From contig USFD01000027.1 in assembly GCA_900553885.1 (NCBI GenBank), positions 1 to 36,712 on the forward strand: a stretch of DNA of 36,712 nucleotides. The letters are read 5' to 3'. The stretch is from an uncultured Ruminococcus sp. (GTDB taxonomy: Bacteria; Bacillota; Clostridia; Lachnospirales; Lachnospiraceae). A program made the translations under genes and the position numbers. Of this stretch, positions 1 through 8,213 are shown one piece after another. The stretch's first letter is position 1. Every line of letters starts with the position of its first letter. The notes under the pieces are model-generated. The model ran no database searches and had not been told where the DNA came from. It saw only the letters and a list, made by a program, of their open reading frames with translations.

Positions 1-271
1 ATCCTTCGTCCAATATCGCCAGAGATGCACGGAACTCTTTTCCCATTGCATGCCCCAAGGTATCTTTATCTCCGTAAAAACAAATTGGAACTCTGTAATA
101 TTTACACATATCCCGAAATTTCTTTTTTGTATTGTCTGATGCATCCCGGGCAACAATCACAAGAAAGGCCTTACCTGCTTTTGTCTCGCTTTCTGTCATA
201 GTCTCACCGCTTGCACATTTTCCAGCCTTCATGGCCAGGCCGATCAAAGACAGCACTTTATCTCTTTTCAA
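1..271 (-). CDS. ylxQ: YlxQ-like L7Ae-family RNA-binding protein, 3' end cut by window
   Basis: This is the fourth gene of the rimP-nusA-ylxR-ylxQ operon and runs off the left edge, so only about 90 N-terminal residues are visible. The start reads LKRDKVLSLIGLAMKAGKCA, followed by a G-E-T segment and a hydrophobic strand (FLVIVARDAS), the usual opening of the L7Ae/L30e fold that binds kink-turn RNA. I chose the TTG at 271 because an AAGGAG lies 10 bases upstream, inside ylxR. This makes the gene overlap the ylxR end by 14 bases, which suggests translational coupling. The family is known from the nusA-infB operon of Bacillota. Its exact RNA partner is not visible here. Confidence 0.85.
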   Translation of the reverse strand, partial: MKRDKVLSLIGLAMKAGKCASGETMTESETKAGKAFLVIVARDASDNTKKKFRDMCKYYRVPICFYGDKDTLGHAMGKEFRASLAILDEG

Positions 272-536
272 CTTCGCCCATCTCCTTTTCCAGCCTGTCA
301 TATACTTCCTGCGGTATGCCCTGCTTAAAGGACCTCTCCAGCCCCTTATTTTTCACTGCCTTTTTAAAGCATTCCACACTGTGGCAGAGATATGCCCCCC
401 GCCCGTTTTTCTTGCCGGTGGTGTCAACACAAAATTCATTTTCCTCCGTCCGCAGTATGCGCATCAGCTCTTTTTTCGGCTTCATCTCACCGCATCCCAC
501 ACATTTACGCATGGGAATCTTTTTTTTCACTGCCAA
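258..536 (-). CDS. ylxR: YlxR (DUF448) RNA-binding protein
   Basis: A small basic protein of 92 residues with the family hallmarks: the N-terminal KKKIPMRKCVGCGE with a CxxC pair, and the central GRGAYLC motif followed by a second cysteine (HSVECF). The family sits between nusA and ylxQ in most Bacillota. The B. subtilis homologue has been described as RnpM, a modulator of RNase P. I prefer the TTG start at 536 (MAVKKKIPM...), because the GGAGGGG upstream is about 8 to 10 bases away. The in-frame GTG at 545 abuts that same Shine-Dalgarno sequence and is unlikely to be used. The gene follows nusA by about 20 bases. Confidence 0.9.
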   Translation of the reverse strand: MAVKKKIPMRKCVGCGEMKPKKELMRILRTEENEFCVDTTGKKNGRGAYLCHSVECFKKAVKNKGLERSFKQGIPQEVYDRLEKEMGEVEKR

Positions 537-556
537 ATATTTCACCCCTCCAGGTC

Positions 557-1798
557 TTACTCATTATCCTCTGTCTCAACAAATTCTATTTCTTCTTCAT
601 CCGGATCCTCTTCTTCCGGTTTTTCTGCATCCGGACTGTCATTCTCATCCCATGCCTCATCATATGCACCGTCATCTTCATATTCGTCATCATACTCACC
701 GGTGTAGCCTTCCTCCTCGGTCAGACCCATCTCTTCCATATAATTTTCAGGAAGATCACCTGCCTCGATTGCCTGTGTTTCACTCTTGATATCTATCTTA
801 TATCCGGTCAGACGGGCTGCCAGACGGGCGTTCTGTCCTTCTTTTCCAATTGCCAGAGAAAGCTGGTAATCCGGTACGATTACGCTTGCCATCTTTTCCT
901 CCGGATCTGCCATAACTGAAATTACTTTTGCCGGACTCAGTGCATTTTCTATAAGAAGAGCCGGGTTCTCATCCCAATTGATAATATCAATCTTCTCGCC
1001 CCGGAGTTCATTAACTACTGCATTAACTCTCTGTCCGTTCATGCCGACGCAGGCTCCGACAGGATCCACGTTCGGATCATTGGACCATACAGCCATCTTT
1101 GTACGGGAACCTGCCTCCCTGGCAATGCTCTTGATCTCAACAGTACCGTCCCGCACTTCCGCCACTTCTGCCTCGAACAGACGCTTTACAAGTTCCGGAT
1201 GGGTACGGGAAACAAGGATCTTTGGCCCTTTTGGTGTGTTTTTCACTTCCACAACATACAGTTTGATTCTCTCCGTAGGCTGGAACACCTCGCCTTTTAC
1301 CTGCTCATTCTCGGTAAGCATGGCATCCGCTCTGCCCAGGTTAATGCTGATATTTTTGCCGACATATCTCTGAACAATACCGGTTACGATATCTTTTTCT
1401 TTCTCAAAATACTGATCAAACACAACCTTGCGTTCTTCTTCTCTGATCTTCTGCAGGATCAGATTCTTGGCATTCTGCGTTGCAATACGTCCGAACTCCT
1501 TGGACTGTACCGGAACCTGTGCAATATCTCCGATATGGAGGGAGGAATCGATTTTTTCTGCATCCTCGAGACTGATCTCCAGAGCCGGATCCATAACTTC
1601 TTCCACAACTTCCTTTTCCGCATACACAGCATAATCGCATGTTTCCCGATCCATAATCACTTTGATGTTTTCCGCTGTTCCAAAATGATTCTTGCATGCA
1701 CTGATCAGCGAATTTTCAATTGCATCCATCATCACATCTCTGCTGATATTTTTTTCCTTTTCAAGAATTGTCAGTGCTTCCATTAACTCTGTGTTCAT
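557..1798 (-). CDS. nusA: Transcription termination/antitermination factor NusA
   Basis: NusA binds RNA polymerase and nascent RNA and modulates pausing, termination and antitermination. The 413-residue protein shows the family order. An N-terminal polymerase-binding domain (about 1-125) is followed by an S1 domain (about 133-200, starting VTGIVQRYVGKNISINLGRA). Two KH domains follow (about 220-350), with SNDPNVDPVGACVGMNGQRV and the second-KH GKEGQNARLAARLTGYKIDI. A strongly acidic tail of about 55 residues follows, rich in E, D and Y. Such a tail is not part of the core and is common in Clostridia. The ATG at 1798 has GGAGG about 9 bases upstream. The gene lies 18 bases after rimP and 20 before ylxR. 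Confidence 0.97.
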   Translation of the reverse strand: MNTELMEALTILEKEKNISRDVMMDAIENSLISACKNHFGTAENIKVIMDRETCDYAVYAEKEVVEEVMDPALEISLEDAEKIDSSLHIGDIAQVPVQSKEFGRIATQNAKNLILQKIREEERKVVFDQYFEKEKDIVTGIVQRYVGKNISINLGRADAMLTENEQVKGEVFQPTERIKLYVVEVKNTPKGPKILVSRTHPELVKRLFEAEVAEVRDGTVEIKSIAREAGSRTKMAVWSNDPNVDPVGACVGMNGQRVNAVVNELRGEKIDIINWDENPALLIENALSPAKVISVMADPEEKMASVIVPDYQLSLAIGKEGQNARLAARLTGYKIDIKSETQAIEAGDLPENYMEEMGLTEEEGYTGEYDDEYEDDGAYDEAWDENDSPDAEKPEEEDPDEEEIEFVETEDNE

Positions 1799-1816
1799 TC
1801 TGTCCTTCCTCCTTAA

Positions 1817-2284
1817 TTAAAAATCCAGCGCCAGACGAATCAGCGCGATTTCACTTCTGTTAAATGTCTGTTCCCCGCCGTCTTCATAGGCAATGGTAAC
1901 AGTCTCTTCATCATAGCTTTTCAGAATCCCTTCAAATTCTTTCTGCCTGTCAATAGCACGGTAAGTCCGGATCTCTACTTCTTCTCCCAGACTGCGTGCA
2001 AAATCCTTTTCTTTCTTCAGCGGCCTTCCCAGTCCCGGAGAGCTGACCTCAAACACATAAGAGTCGTCAATATAATCCTTTTCGTCCAGGATATCCGAAA
2101 AAGCCCGGCTCACTGCCTCACAGTCATCCACTGTAATTCCGCCCGGCTTATCAATATATGCACGGAGGTACCATGTTCCGCCTTCTTTTACATACTCCAC
2201 GTCAACCAGCTCAAATCCAAAACCTGAGACAACCGGTGTGAGAAGTTCCTCTGTTTTCTGTTCATATTCTTCTTTTCTGGACAC
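1817..2284 (-). CDS. rimP: Ribosome maturation factor RimP
   Basis: RimP assists maturation of the 30S subunit. The 155-residue protein has the expected N-terminal alpha/beta domain (FELVDVEYVKEGGTWYLRAY, then DKPGGITVDDCEAVSRAFSD) and the signature VFEVSSPGLGRPLKKEKDF. A C-terminal SH3-like domain follows (GILKSYDEETVTIAYEDGGE). I chose the GTG at 2284 (VSRKEEYEQK) because GGGAG lies 6 bases before it and the family begins here. The frame stays open to 2383, but that extension runs over the leader hairpin. First gene of the nusA operon, 18 bases before nusA. Confidence 0.93.
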   Translation of the reverse strand: MSRKEEYEQKTEELLTPVVSGFGFELVDVEYVKEGGTWYLRAYIDKPGGITVDDCEAVSRAFSDILDEKDYIDDSYVFEVSSPGLGRPLKKEKDFARSLGEEVEIRTYRAIDRQKEFEGILKSYDEETVTIAYEDGGEQTFNRSEIALIRLALDF

Positions 2285-2361
2285 ACTAAACTCCCTTTCT
2301 CTAATGATTTGTCTGTACTCCACAAGGAAAGCTTCTGACAAGCAAAAAACCCTATCATCAA

Positions 2362-2389
2362 AGAAGAGTGAACTTTCGTTCACTCTTCT
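2362..2389 (-). promoter_or_regulatory. Leader hairpin with GAAA loop ahead of rimP
   Basis: A perfect 12-bp inverted repeat (AGAAGAGTGAAC / GTTCACTCTTCT) with a four-base loop. In the minus-strand RNA the loop reads GAAA, a stable GNRA tetraloop. The sequence after it, TTGATGATAGGG, has no proper U-tract, so it is a weak terminator at best. It lies between the predicted rimP promoter and the rimP start. An attenuator, an mRNA-stability element or a processing site are all possible. Confidence 0.6.
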
Positions 2390-2416
2390 GCCGGATTCCT
2401 TATGTAACTATAGAAG

Positions 2417-2445
2417 ACTTTAACACCTTTTTCCAGAGAAATCAA
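2417..2445 (-). promoter_or_regulatory. Predicted sigma-A promoter of rimP-nusA operon
   Basis: On the minus strand TTGATT (2445-2440) is followed after exactly 17 bases by TAAAGT (2422-2417). Transcription would start near 2410 and give a leader of about 125 bases that carries the GAAA-loop hairpin. It lies 44 bases beyond the parC stop, where I see no clear terminator, so read-through from parE-parC is also possible. Confidence 0.6.
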
Positions 2446-2488
2446 GGGGTTTTTAGAAAAAGTCTTATCTTCAGGCCATAATCCGGGA

Positions 2489-4738
2489 TCAGTCAGTCTG
2501 TCTGGTCTTTGTGCCGGTTCCATCCCGTTTTGCTGTTTTAAGGCGGTTCAGTGTGACTGTTTTTTTGCCGAATGTCACTTTTGCCTCCGTTCCTTCCTGG
2601 AACAGATAAACATTTTCCAGCACGTCATTTTTCTGAAGACGGATTCCTCTGACTCCGATTGCGGCTTTTTTCTTCTCCGGGACTTCCGTTGCGGGAAATC
2701 TGAGGAAATAGCCGTTTCTTGTCTGCAGTACAACATTCTGATTATCTGTTATTACCTGCACAGACACAAGGGTATCTTCCTCCTGCAGTTTTGTTGCCGC
2801 AATTGTCCGCTTTGACACCTGAAATTCTTTTCCGTCAACCCTTTTTATCATTCCCCTGGCTGTGGCAAACAGCAGATGTGAAAACCGCATCTGCTCGGCG
2901 TCGCAGATCATCACAATCTGTTCCCCGCTGCTGGAATAATTGCTCACATTGTCCACCGGGGTCCCTTTATCCCGGAATTTTCCGAAGGGCAGATCCAGGA
3001 CACGTACCTGATGCATTTTTCCCGTATCCGTAAAAATGCACAGTCTTCCCGTATTCATACAATGGACAATATACCGGTTTTCACTGTCTGCGGCCTCTTT
3101 ATTTCTTTCGTAGACAGACGGATCTACCGTCTTTGCATATCCGAAGCGGTCCATCAGGAACACAACTTCCTGCTCCTCGATTTTTTTCTCTTCAAACACA
3201 GCCTCGGCAGCGTTTTCCACAACAGTGCGGCGTTTTCTGCTGTATTCCTTTTTGAAGGCATCCAGCTCCTCCATGATAACCGCTGCCATAGAATCATAAT
3301 TATTCAGAATATCCTCGTACCGGGCAATATTTTTCAGGGTCTGCTCATGCTCCGCCCGAAGTGCTTCAATCTCCAGACCAATAAGCCGGTAGAGACGCAT
3401 CTCCAGAATCGCCGTAGCCTGACGCTCAGTAAATCTCAGAAGAGAGGCCATCTTTTTGGAAATCGGCGATTTGAACCGGATATTGTCTGTGATTCCATTT
3501 ACGAGACATGCTCTTGCATCCTTGACAGATTTGCTGCCCCGCAGGATCTCAATAATCAGATCAATCACATCGCAGGCTTTGATCAGGCCTTCCTGAACTT
3601 CACTCTTTTCCTGCTCCTTGGCCAGAAGAGTTTTGTACTTTCTTGTAGCCAGCTCAAACTGAAAGTCCACATGGTATTCGATAATCTTTTTCAGTCCCAG
3701 CGTCTCAGGGCGTCCGTCTGCAACCGCCAGCATGTTAACACCGAAAGTATCTTCCAGACGGGTCTTTTTATAGAGCATATTCTTGAGATTTTCTACATCC
3801 GTCCCCCGCTTCAGTTCCAGAACAATCCGGATTCCTTCTTTGGAGGACTGGTTGGAAATATCCACAATATCTGTCGTCTTTTTAGATTCCACAAGAGCGC
3901 ACACGTCATTCAGGAATTTACCGATTCCGCTGCCGATCATCGTATAAGGAATCTCTGTAATTACAAGCTGTTTCTTCCCGCCCTTTAATTCCTCTACTTC
4001 TACCTTGCCGCGGATCTTGATCTTGCCCTGTCCGGTCTCATAAATATTAAGAAGATCATCTTTATTGACCACAATGCCCCCGGTAGGGAAATCAGGCCCT
4101 TTTATATACCGCATCAGCTGCTTGGTACTGATGGCGTCATTTTTCATATATGCCTTAACCGCATCAATCACTTCTCCCAGATTATGCGTGGGAATGCTGG
4201 TCGCCATACCTACGGCAATTCCCTCTGCGCCATTGACCAGGAGATTCGGCACCCGGACCGGAAGAACAAGAGGTTCCTTTTCCGTCTCGTCAAAGTTCGG
4301 CCCGAAATCAATAACATTTTTATCCAGATCAGCCAGGCATACTTCCTGCGTAAATTTGGTAAGCCGGGCCTCCGTGTAACGCATGGCCGCTGCGCCGTCC
4401 CCTTCAATGGAACCGAAGTTTCCATGTCCGTCCACCAGAACCATTCCTTTTTTGAAATCCTGCGCCATGACCACAAGAGCTTCATAAATGGAACTGTCTC
4501 CATGAGGATGATATTTACCCATAGTATCGCCGACAATACGGGCGCACTTTCTGTAGGGCCTGTCATACCGGATACCAAGTTCATACATATCATACAGGGT
4601 TCTTCTCTGTACCGGCTTAAGTCCGTCTCTTACATCCGGCAGCGCTCTCGCTATGATTACGCTCATGGCATAATCAATATAAGATTTTTTCATAAGATCC
4701 GAATACTCGGTTCTTATAATCTGTGGTTCACTGCTCAT
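2489..4738 (-). CDS. parC: DNA topoisomerase IV subunit A (ParC), GyrA-like
   Basis: Subunit A of a type IIA topoisomerase, which breaks and rejoins DNA; with ParE it decatenates chromosomes. The 749-residue protein has the N-terminal winged-helix core (DYAMSVIIARALPDVRDGLKP), the quinolone region KYHPHGDSSIYEALVVMAQDF with the usual Ser and Glu, and the active-site tyrosine in AAMRYTEARL (about residue 120). The C-terminal beta-pinwheel is short. Where gyrases carry the GyrA box (QRRGGKG-like) I see only FRDKGTPVDNVSNY. That and the length close to ParC favour topoisomerase IV over gyrase, though a second gyrase-like enzyme is possible. The ATG at 4738 has AAGGAG 7 bases upstream. It follows parE by 14 bases. 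Confidence 0.88.
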   Translation of the reverse strand: MSSEPQIIRTEYSDLMKKSYIDYAMSVIIARALPDVRDGLKPVQRRTLYDMYELGIRYDRPYRKCARIVGDTMGKYHPHGDSSIYEALVVMAQDFKKGMVLVDGHGNFGSIEGDGAAAMRYTEARLTKFTQEVCLADLDKNVIDFGPNFDETEKEPLVLPVRVPNLLVNGAEGIAVGMATSIPTHNLGEVIDAVKAYMKNDAISTKQLMRYIKGPDFPTGGIVVNKDDLLNIYETGQGKIKIRGKVEVEELKGGKKQLVITEIPYTMIGSGIGKFLNDVCALVESKKTTDIVDISNQSSKEGIRIVLELKRGTDVENLKNMLYKKTRLEDTFGVNMLAVADGRPETLGLKKIIEYHVDFQFELATRKYKTLLAKEQEKSEVQEGLIKACDVIDLIIEILRGSKSVKDARACLVNGITDNIRFKSPISKKMASLLRFTERQATAILEMRLYRLIGLEIEALRAEHEQTLKNIARYEDILNNYDSMAAVIMEELDAFKKEYSRKRRTVVENAAEAVFEEKKIEEQEVVFLMDRFGYAKTVDPSVYERNKEAADSENRYIVHCMNTGRLCIFTDTGKMHQVRVLDLPFGKFRDKGTPVDNVSNYSSSGEQIVMICDAEQMRFSHLLFATARGMIKRVDGKEFQVSKRTIAATKLQEEDTLVSVQVITDNQNVVLQTRNGYFLRFPATEVPEKKKAAIGVRGIRLQKNDVLENVYLFQEGTEAKVTFGKKTVTLNRLKTAKRDGTGTKTRQTD

Positions 4739-4752
4739 CTAATTTCTCCTTA

Positions 4753-6675
4753 TCATATATCCAGCTCTGCTTCCCTGGCATTTTCATAAATAAATGCCCG
4801 CCGCGGAGGCACTTCCGTTCCCATCAGCATCTCTGTCACCCCGGATGCCATTCTCGCGTCTTCAATCTCTACCTGCTTCAGAATCCGCCGCTCCGGATCC
4901 AGGGTAGTCTCCCAGAGCTGTTCTGCGTCCATTTCTCCCAGACCTTTATATCTCTGAAGTGTAAACGGACCGGAATGTGTCTTCCGGTATTTTTCCAGTG
5001 CTTTATCGTCGTACAGGTACTCTTCCTTGCCGTTCTTTGGCATGGCTTTATAAAGAGGCGGCATTGCAATATAAACATGTCCCTCATAAATCAGTTCCGG
5101 CATAAACCGGTAGAACAGAGTCAGCAGAAGGGTGGAAATGTGGGCTCCATCCACATCTGCATCCGCCATAATAATAATTTTATCATACCGGAGTTTACTG
5201 ATATCAAAATCGTTTCCATATCCTTCGGAAAAGCCGCAGCCGAATGCATTAATCATGGTCTTGATCTCTGCATTGGCCAGAATTTTGTCGATACTTGCCT
5301 TCTCCACATTCAGAATTTTTCCCCGGATCGGAAGAATGGCCTGGAAATTTCTGTCTCTCGCCGTCTTTGCCGAACCGCCTGCCGAATCTCCCTCTACAAT
5401 AAAGATCTCGCATTTCTTCGGATCCCTGCTTTCACAGTTGGCAAGCTTTCCATTGCTGTCAAACGAATACTTCTGTTTTGTCAGAAGATTAGTCTTCGCC
5501 CGTTCCTCGGTTTTCCGGATTTTTGCCGCTTTCTCCGCACTGGAAAGCACAGTCTTGAGCGTATCAAGATTCCGGTCAAAGAACCGGACAATTTCTTCTC
5601 CCGTAACTTTCCCCACTGCTCTGGAAGCATCCGGATTATCCAGTTTTGTCTTAGTCTGCCCCTCGAAACGGGGATCCGGATGTTTAATAGAAATGATCGC
5701 TGTCATTCCGTTCCGGATGTCCGCTCCGGTAAAGTTTGCATCCTTCTCCTTAAGAATCCCCAGCTCGCGGGCGTACTGATTCATTACCGTAGTAAAGGTT
5801 GTCTTAAATCCGGTCAGATGGGTGCCGCCCTCTGCATTATAGATATTGTTGCAGAACCCCAGTACGTTTTCGTGGAACTCGTTGACATACTGAAATACAG
5901 CTTCCACTTTAATTCCCTCAGATTCCCCGCTGAAATAAACCGGATCGTGGAGCGCTTCCTTTTTACTGTTCAGATCCCGGATAAATCCGATAATTCCATC
6001 CGGTTCATGATAGACAATCACCTCCGCCGGCTCCTGTCTCCTGTCCTCAAATCGGATCGTCAGCTCCGGATTCAGATAGGCCGTCTCATGAAGTCTGCTC
6101 TTTACTTCTTCGGCCCGGAAGCGGGTTTTCTCAAAAATCTGGTCGTCCGGCAGGAAATTCACCGTCGTACCGGTCTTTTTTGTCTTCCCGATCCTGGGAA
6201 GAAGTCCATTCTCCAGTTCGACAACAGGAACTCCTCTCTCATACCGGTCATGGTGAATGTATCCGTCCCTGCTGATCTTTACATCCATATACGCAGATAA
6301 GGCGTTCACTACCGACGAGCCGACGCCGTGAAGGCCTCCGCTCGTCTTGTAGGCGGAATCATCAAACTTTCCGCCCGCATGAAGGGTGGTATATACAAGA
6401 CGGGCAGCCGAAACGCCCTTCTGATGCATGTCCACCGGAACGCCGCGGCCGTTGTCAGATATGGTGGCAGATCCGTCCTTTTCCAGAATTACCTGAATCT
6501 CCGAGCAGAATCCTGCCAGATGTTCATCCACTGAATTGTCCACCATCTCATAAATCAGATGATTCAGACCCTTGGTAGACACACTTCCGATATACATTCC
6601 CGGACGTTTTCTGACTGCCTCCAGCCCTTCCAGTACTGTAATATTTCCTGCATTATACGTCTGATTTGCCGACAT
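4753..6675 (-). CDS. parE: DNA topoisomerase IV subunit B (ParE), GyrB-like
   Basis: ATPase subunit paired with the downstream ParC. The 640-residue length matches the short GyrB/ParE form. In order: GHKL ATPase motifs (EMVDNSVDEHLAG, SDNGRGVPVD, TSGGLHGVGSSVVNALS), the QTK loop (EGQTKTKLDNP), and the TOPRIM domain with VEGDSAGGSAK and DADVDGAHI for metal binding. The C-terminal block is QRYKGLGEMDAEQLWETTLDP. Sequence alone does not cleanly separate ParE from GyrB; the partner's lack of a GyrA box is the main argument for ParE. The ATG has AAGGAG 7 bases upstream. It is preceded by a roughly 80-base leader and a good promoter. Confidence 0.88.
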   Translation of the reverse strand: MSANQTYNAGNITVLEGLEAVRKRPGMYIGSVSTKGLNHLIYEMVDNSVDEHLAGFCSEIQVILEKDGSATISDNGRGVPVDMHQKGVSAARLVYTTLHAGGKFDDSAYKTSGGLHGVGSSVVNALSAYMDVKISRDGYIHHDRYERGVPVVELENGLLPRIGKTKKTGTTVNFLPDDQIFEKTRFRAEEVKSRLHETAYLNPELTIRFEDRRQEPAEVIVYHEPDGIIGFIRDLNSKKEALHDPVYFSGESEGIKVEAVFQYVNEFHENVLGFCNNIYNAEGGTHLTGFKTTFTTVMNQYARELGILKEKDANFTGADIRNGMTAIISIKHPDPRFEGQTKTKLDNPDASRAVGKVTGEEIVRFFDRNLDTLKTVLSSAEKAAKIRKTEERAKTNLLTKQKYSFDSNGKLANCESRDPKKCEIFIVEGDSAGGSAKTARDRNFQAILPIRGKILNVEKASIDKILANAEIKTMINAFGCGFSEGYGNDFDISKLRYDKIIIMADADVDGAHISTLLLTLFYRFMPELIYEGHVYIAMPPLYKAMPKNGKEEYLYDDKALEKYRKTHSGPFTLQRYKGLGEMDAEQLWETTLDPERRILKQVEIEDARMASGVTEMLMGTEVPPRRAFIYENAREAELDI

Positions 6676-6734
6676 TTATCTTCTCCTTTTTCTTTCCCGC
6701 AAGGCAGAGCCGGGCGGGAAATACCGTTCTTTCA

Positions 6735-6752
6735 CTCTGCTTTGGCGCAGAG
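6735..6752 (-). other. Small hairpin in parE leader
   Basis: A perfect 6-bp stem (CTCTGC / GCAGAG) with a 6-base loop lies in the predicted 5' leader of parE. A second weaker pairing (CCCGC / GCGGG) lies between it and the Shine-Dalgarno sequence. No U-tract follows either, so these are not intrinsic terminators. Confidence 0.4.
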
Positions 6753-6765
6753 CAGTCCATTACAT

Positions 6766-6794
6766 ACTATACCACTGGTTTTCCCAGATTTCAA
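6766..6794 (-). promoter_or_regulatory. Predicted sigma-A promoter of parE-parC
   Basis: TTGAAA (6794-6789) and TATAGT (6771-6766) are separated by 17 bases on the minus strand. This would give a leader of about 80 bases before parE. It lies in the 219-base gap after spoIIP and supports parE-parC as a separate transcription unit. Confidence 0.65.
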
Positions 6795-6894
6795 CGGATT
6801 TTGCCTTTTGGCCGTTTCCGGACCGGCCCTCTTCCTGTAATCATTCCGGCGGATCAGACAGGGATTTTTCTCCGTTTTTCAAGGAAGAGAGCAT

Positions 6895-8121
6895 TCATTT
6901 TCCAGTCAGAACCTGACAGAGAACTTCAGACAGGACCTCCATTGCATTCATCATTTCCTCTACTGTATTTGTCTGCGCTCCGGCCTCTATGAGAAGAGAT
7001 TTCGGCATCAGATGCAGATTATACCGGTAGGCTCTCAGATAAATGTTACGTGTGAATCCCGGATACTCCTGCTCGCAGGCAAGCTTCATCTGCAGGGAAA
7101 AGGCAAGATTATCCTGTATGTACGGATTTCTCAGATATTCGATATCCCCGTTGGTACGGGAACGGCTCAGTCCGTTGAAAAACATAATCTTTGCAGTAGG
7201 CTTTCCGTTAATTTCTGTTACAAGATGGGTATCTGCAGCCACCCCGTCCCTGTGCAGATCAATTACCACCTCAATGGTGGGATTTTTCTTCAGAATTGCC
7301 GTAACCGCCTCCTCTGCCTTCCCGTAAGCATTGCTCCGGTCCAGTTTCCCGTCAATAATATCATACACACCGGTATCATGAATGGTTTCAATCCCCTTTT
7401 CGTTCAGCAATTCCGTAAGATATTCCCCCACGCCTACAATACTCTCCGCGGGATCGCCCGGAGTGGAGTCTTTAAATTCTTCCTGGGAATGGGTATGATA
7501 AACCAGCACCTTCGGCCCGTCTGTACCTGTATCGATTTTCATACTTCTGCCCAGAAGGTCATCCACATCCAGCTGTTCCGGCTCAACCATCGTAGAGCTG
7601 TCCACGATATAAAAATGACTGAGAAGATAATCAAAATCTCTCAGCTTTTCTATCGACAGATCTGCCGCCGGAGCCGGGGAGCCGGATTCTTCTTCCGCCT
7701 CCGCCGGCTTACCGATCAGATTGCCGTTTTCATCAACCATATTTTCATCATTTGCCTGACTTTCCAATATTCTCGCTATCGTTTCCTCATCCTCGATTGT
7801 CTCCTTGCCGGGAATATGATCTTCCACATAACTGACAAGGGGCATCCATGCAAGCGCCTTTTCCCTGACCCACTCTCCGGCTCCCTGCTGCCTGGGATTT
7901 TCTGCATAAAGAAGGCCCGGCATATACATTTCACCGGAGCTGTAAAACAGAGCCTGCTGAAACCGGTATTTCCACTGATCCGTTATGCTGCCGGCTCCGA
8001 TATAAAAAATACCCGCGCACAAAAAAACGGCCGCCGCCGCAAATAAGGCGTATCTTGTTTTTCTTCTTCTGAGCCACTGAATCATACCGGCCTGCATTCC
8101 CTTCCAATTGTTCCATTCCAC
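6895..8121 (-). CDS. spoIIP: Stage II sporulation protein P (SpoIIP)
   Basis: SpoIIP is the amidase/endopeptidase that, with SpoIID and SpoIIM, thins septal peptidoglycan so the mother cell can engulf the forespore. The 408-residue protein has one N-terminal membrane anchor (about 23-45, after RRRKTRY) and an acidic linker. The catalytic domain begins PKVLVYHTHSQEEF, where the His-Ser-Glu block fits the family's zinc site, and continues with VVIDLHRDG and the C-terminal SLLIEAGAQTNTVEEMMNAM. The start is uncertain: GTG at 8121 has only a weak Shine-Dalgarno, and ATGs at 8097 and 8085 would only shorten the cytoplasmic tip. It follows gpr, the order seen in Bacillus. Confidence 0.92.
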   Translation of the reverse strand: MEWNNWKGMQAGMIQWLRRRKTRYALFAAAAVFLCAGIFYIGAGSITDQWKYRFQQALFYSSGEMYMPGLLYAENPRQQGAGEWVREKALAWMPLVSYVEDHIPGKETIEDEETIARILESQANDENMVDENGNLIGKPAEAEEESGSPAPAADLSIEKLRDFDYLLSHFYIVDSSTMVEPEQLDVDDLLGRSMKIDTGTDGPKVLVYHTHSQEEFKDSTPGDPAESIVGVGEYLTELLNEKGIETIHDTGVYDIIDGKLDRSNAYGKAEEAVTAILKKNPTIEVVIDLHRDGVAADTHLVTEINGKPTAKIMFFNGLSRSRTNGDIEYLRNPYIQDNLAFSLQMKLACEQEYPGFTRNIYLRAYRYNLHLMPKSLLIEAGAQTNTVEEMMNAMEVLSEVLCQVLTGK

Positions 8122-8213
8122 TCTGTCATATCTTTTGAAATTTTATGCAGACCGGCAGCAGGTTATGACAGCTGATCCCGCCGGTCCGGCAGGGAAATAA
8201 CTCCGGACCGCTT

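Noticed and set aside
3011..6300. Long open frames on the plus strand opposite parC and parE
   Set aside because: They are antisense to two clearly conserved genes, have no ribosome binding sites, and their products are rich in Cys, His, Phe and Arg without recognisable domains.
8122..8213. Possible terminator between gpr and spoIIP
   Set aside because: GACCGGCGG can pair with CTGCCGGTC, but the loop is long and no U-tract follows; conserved gene order argues for read-through.
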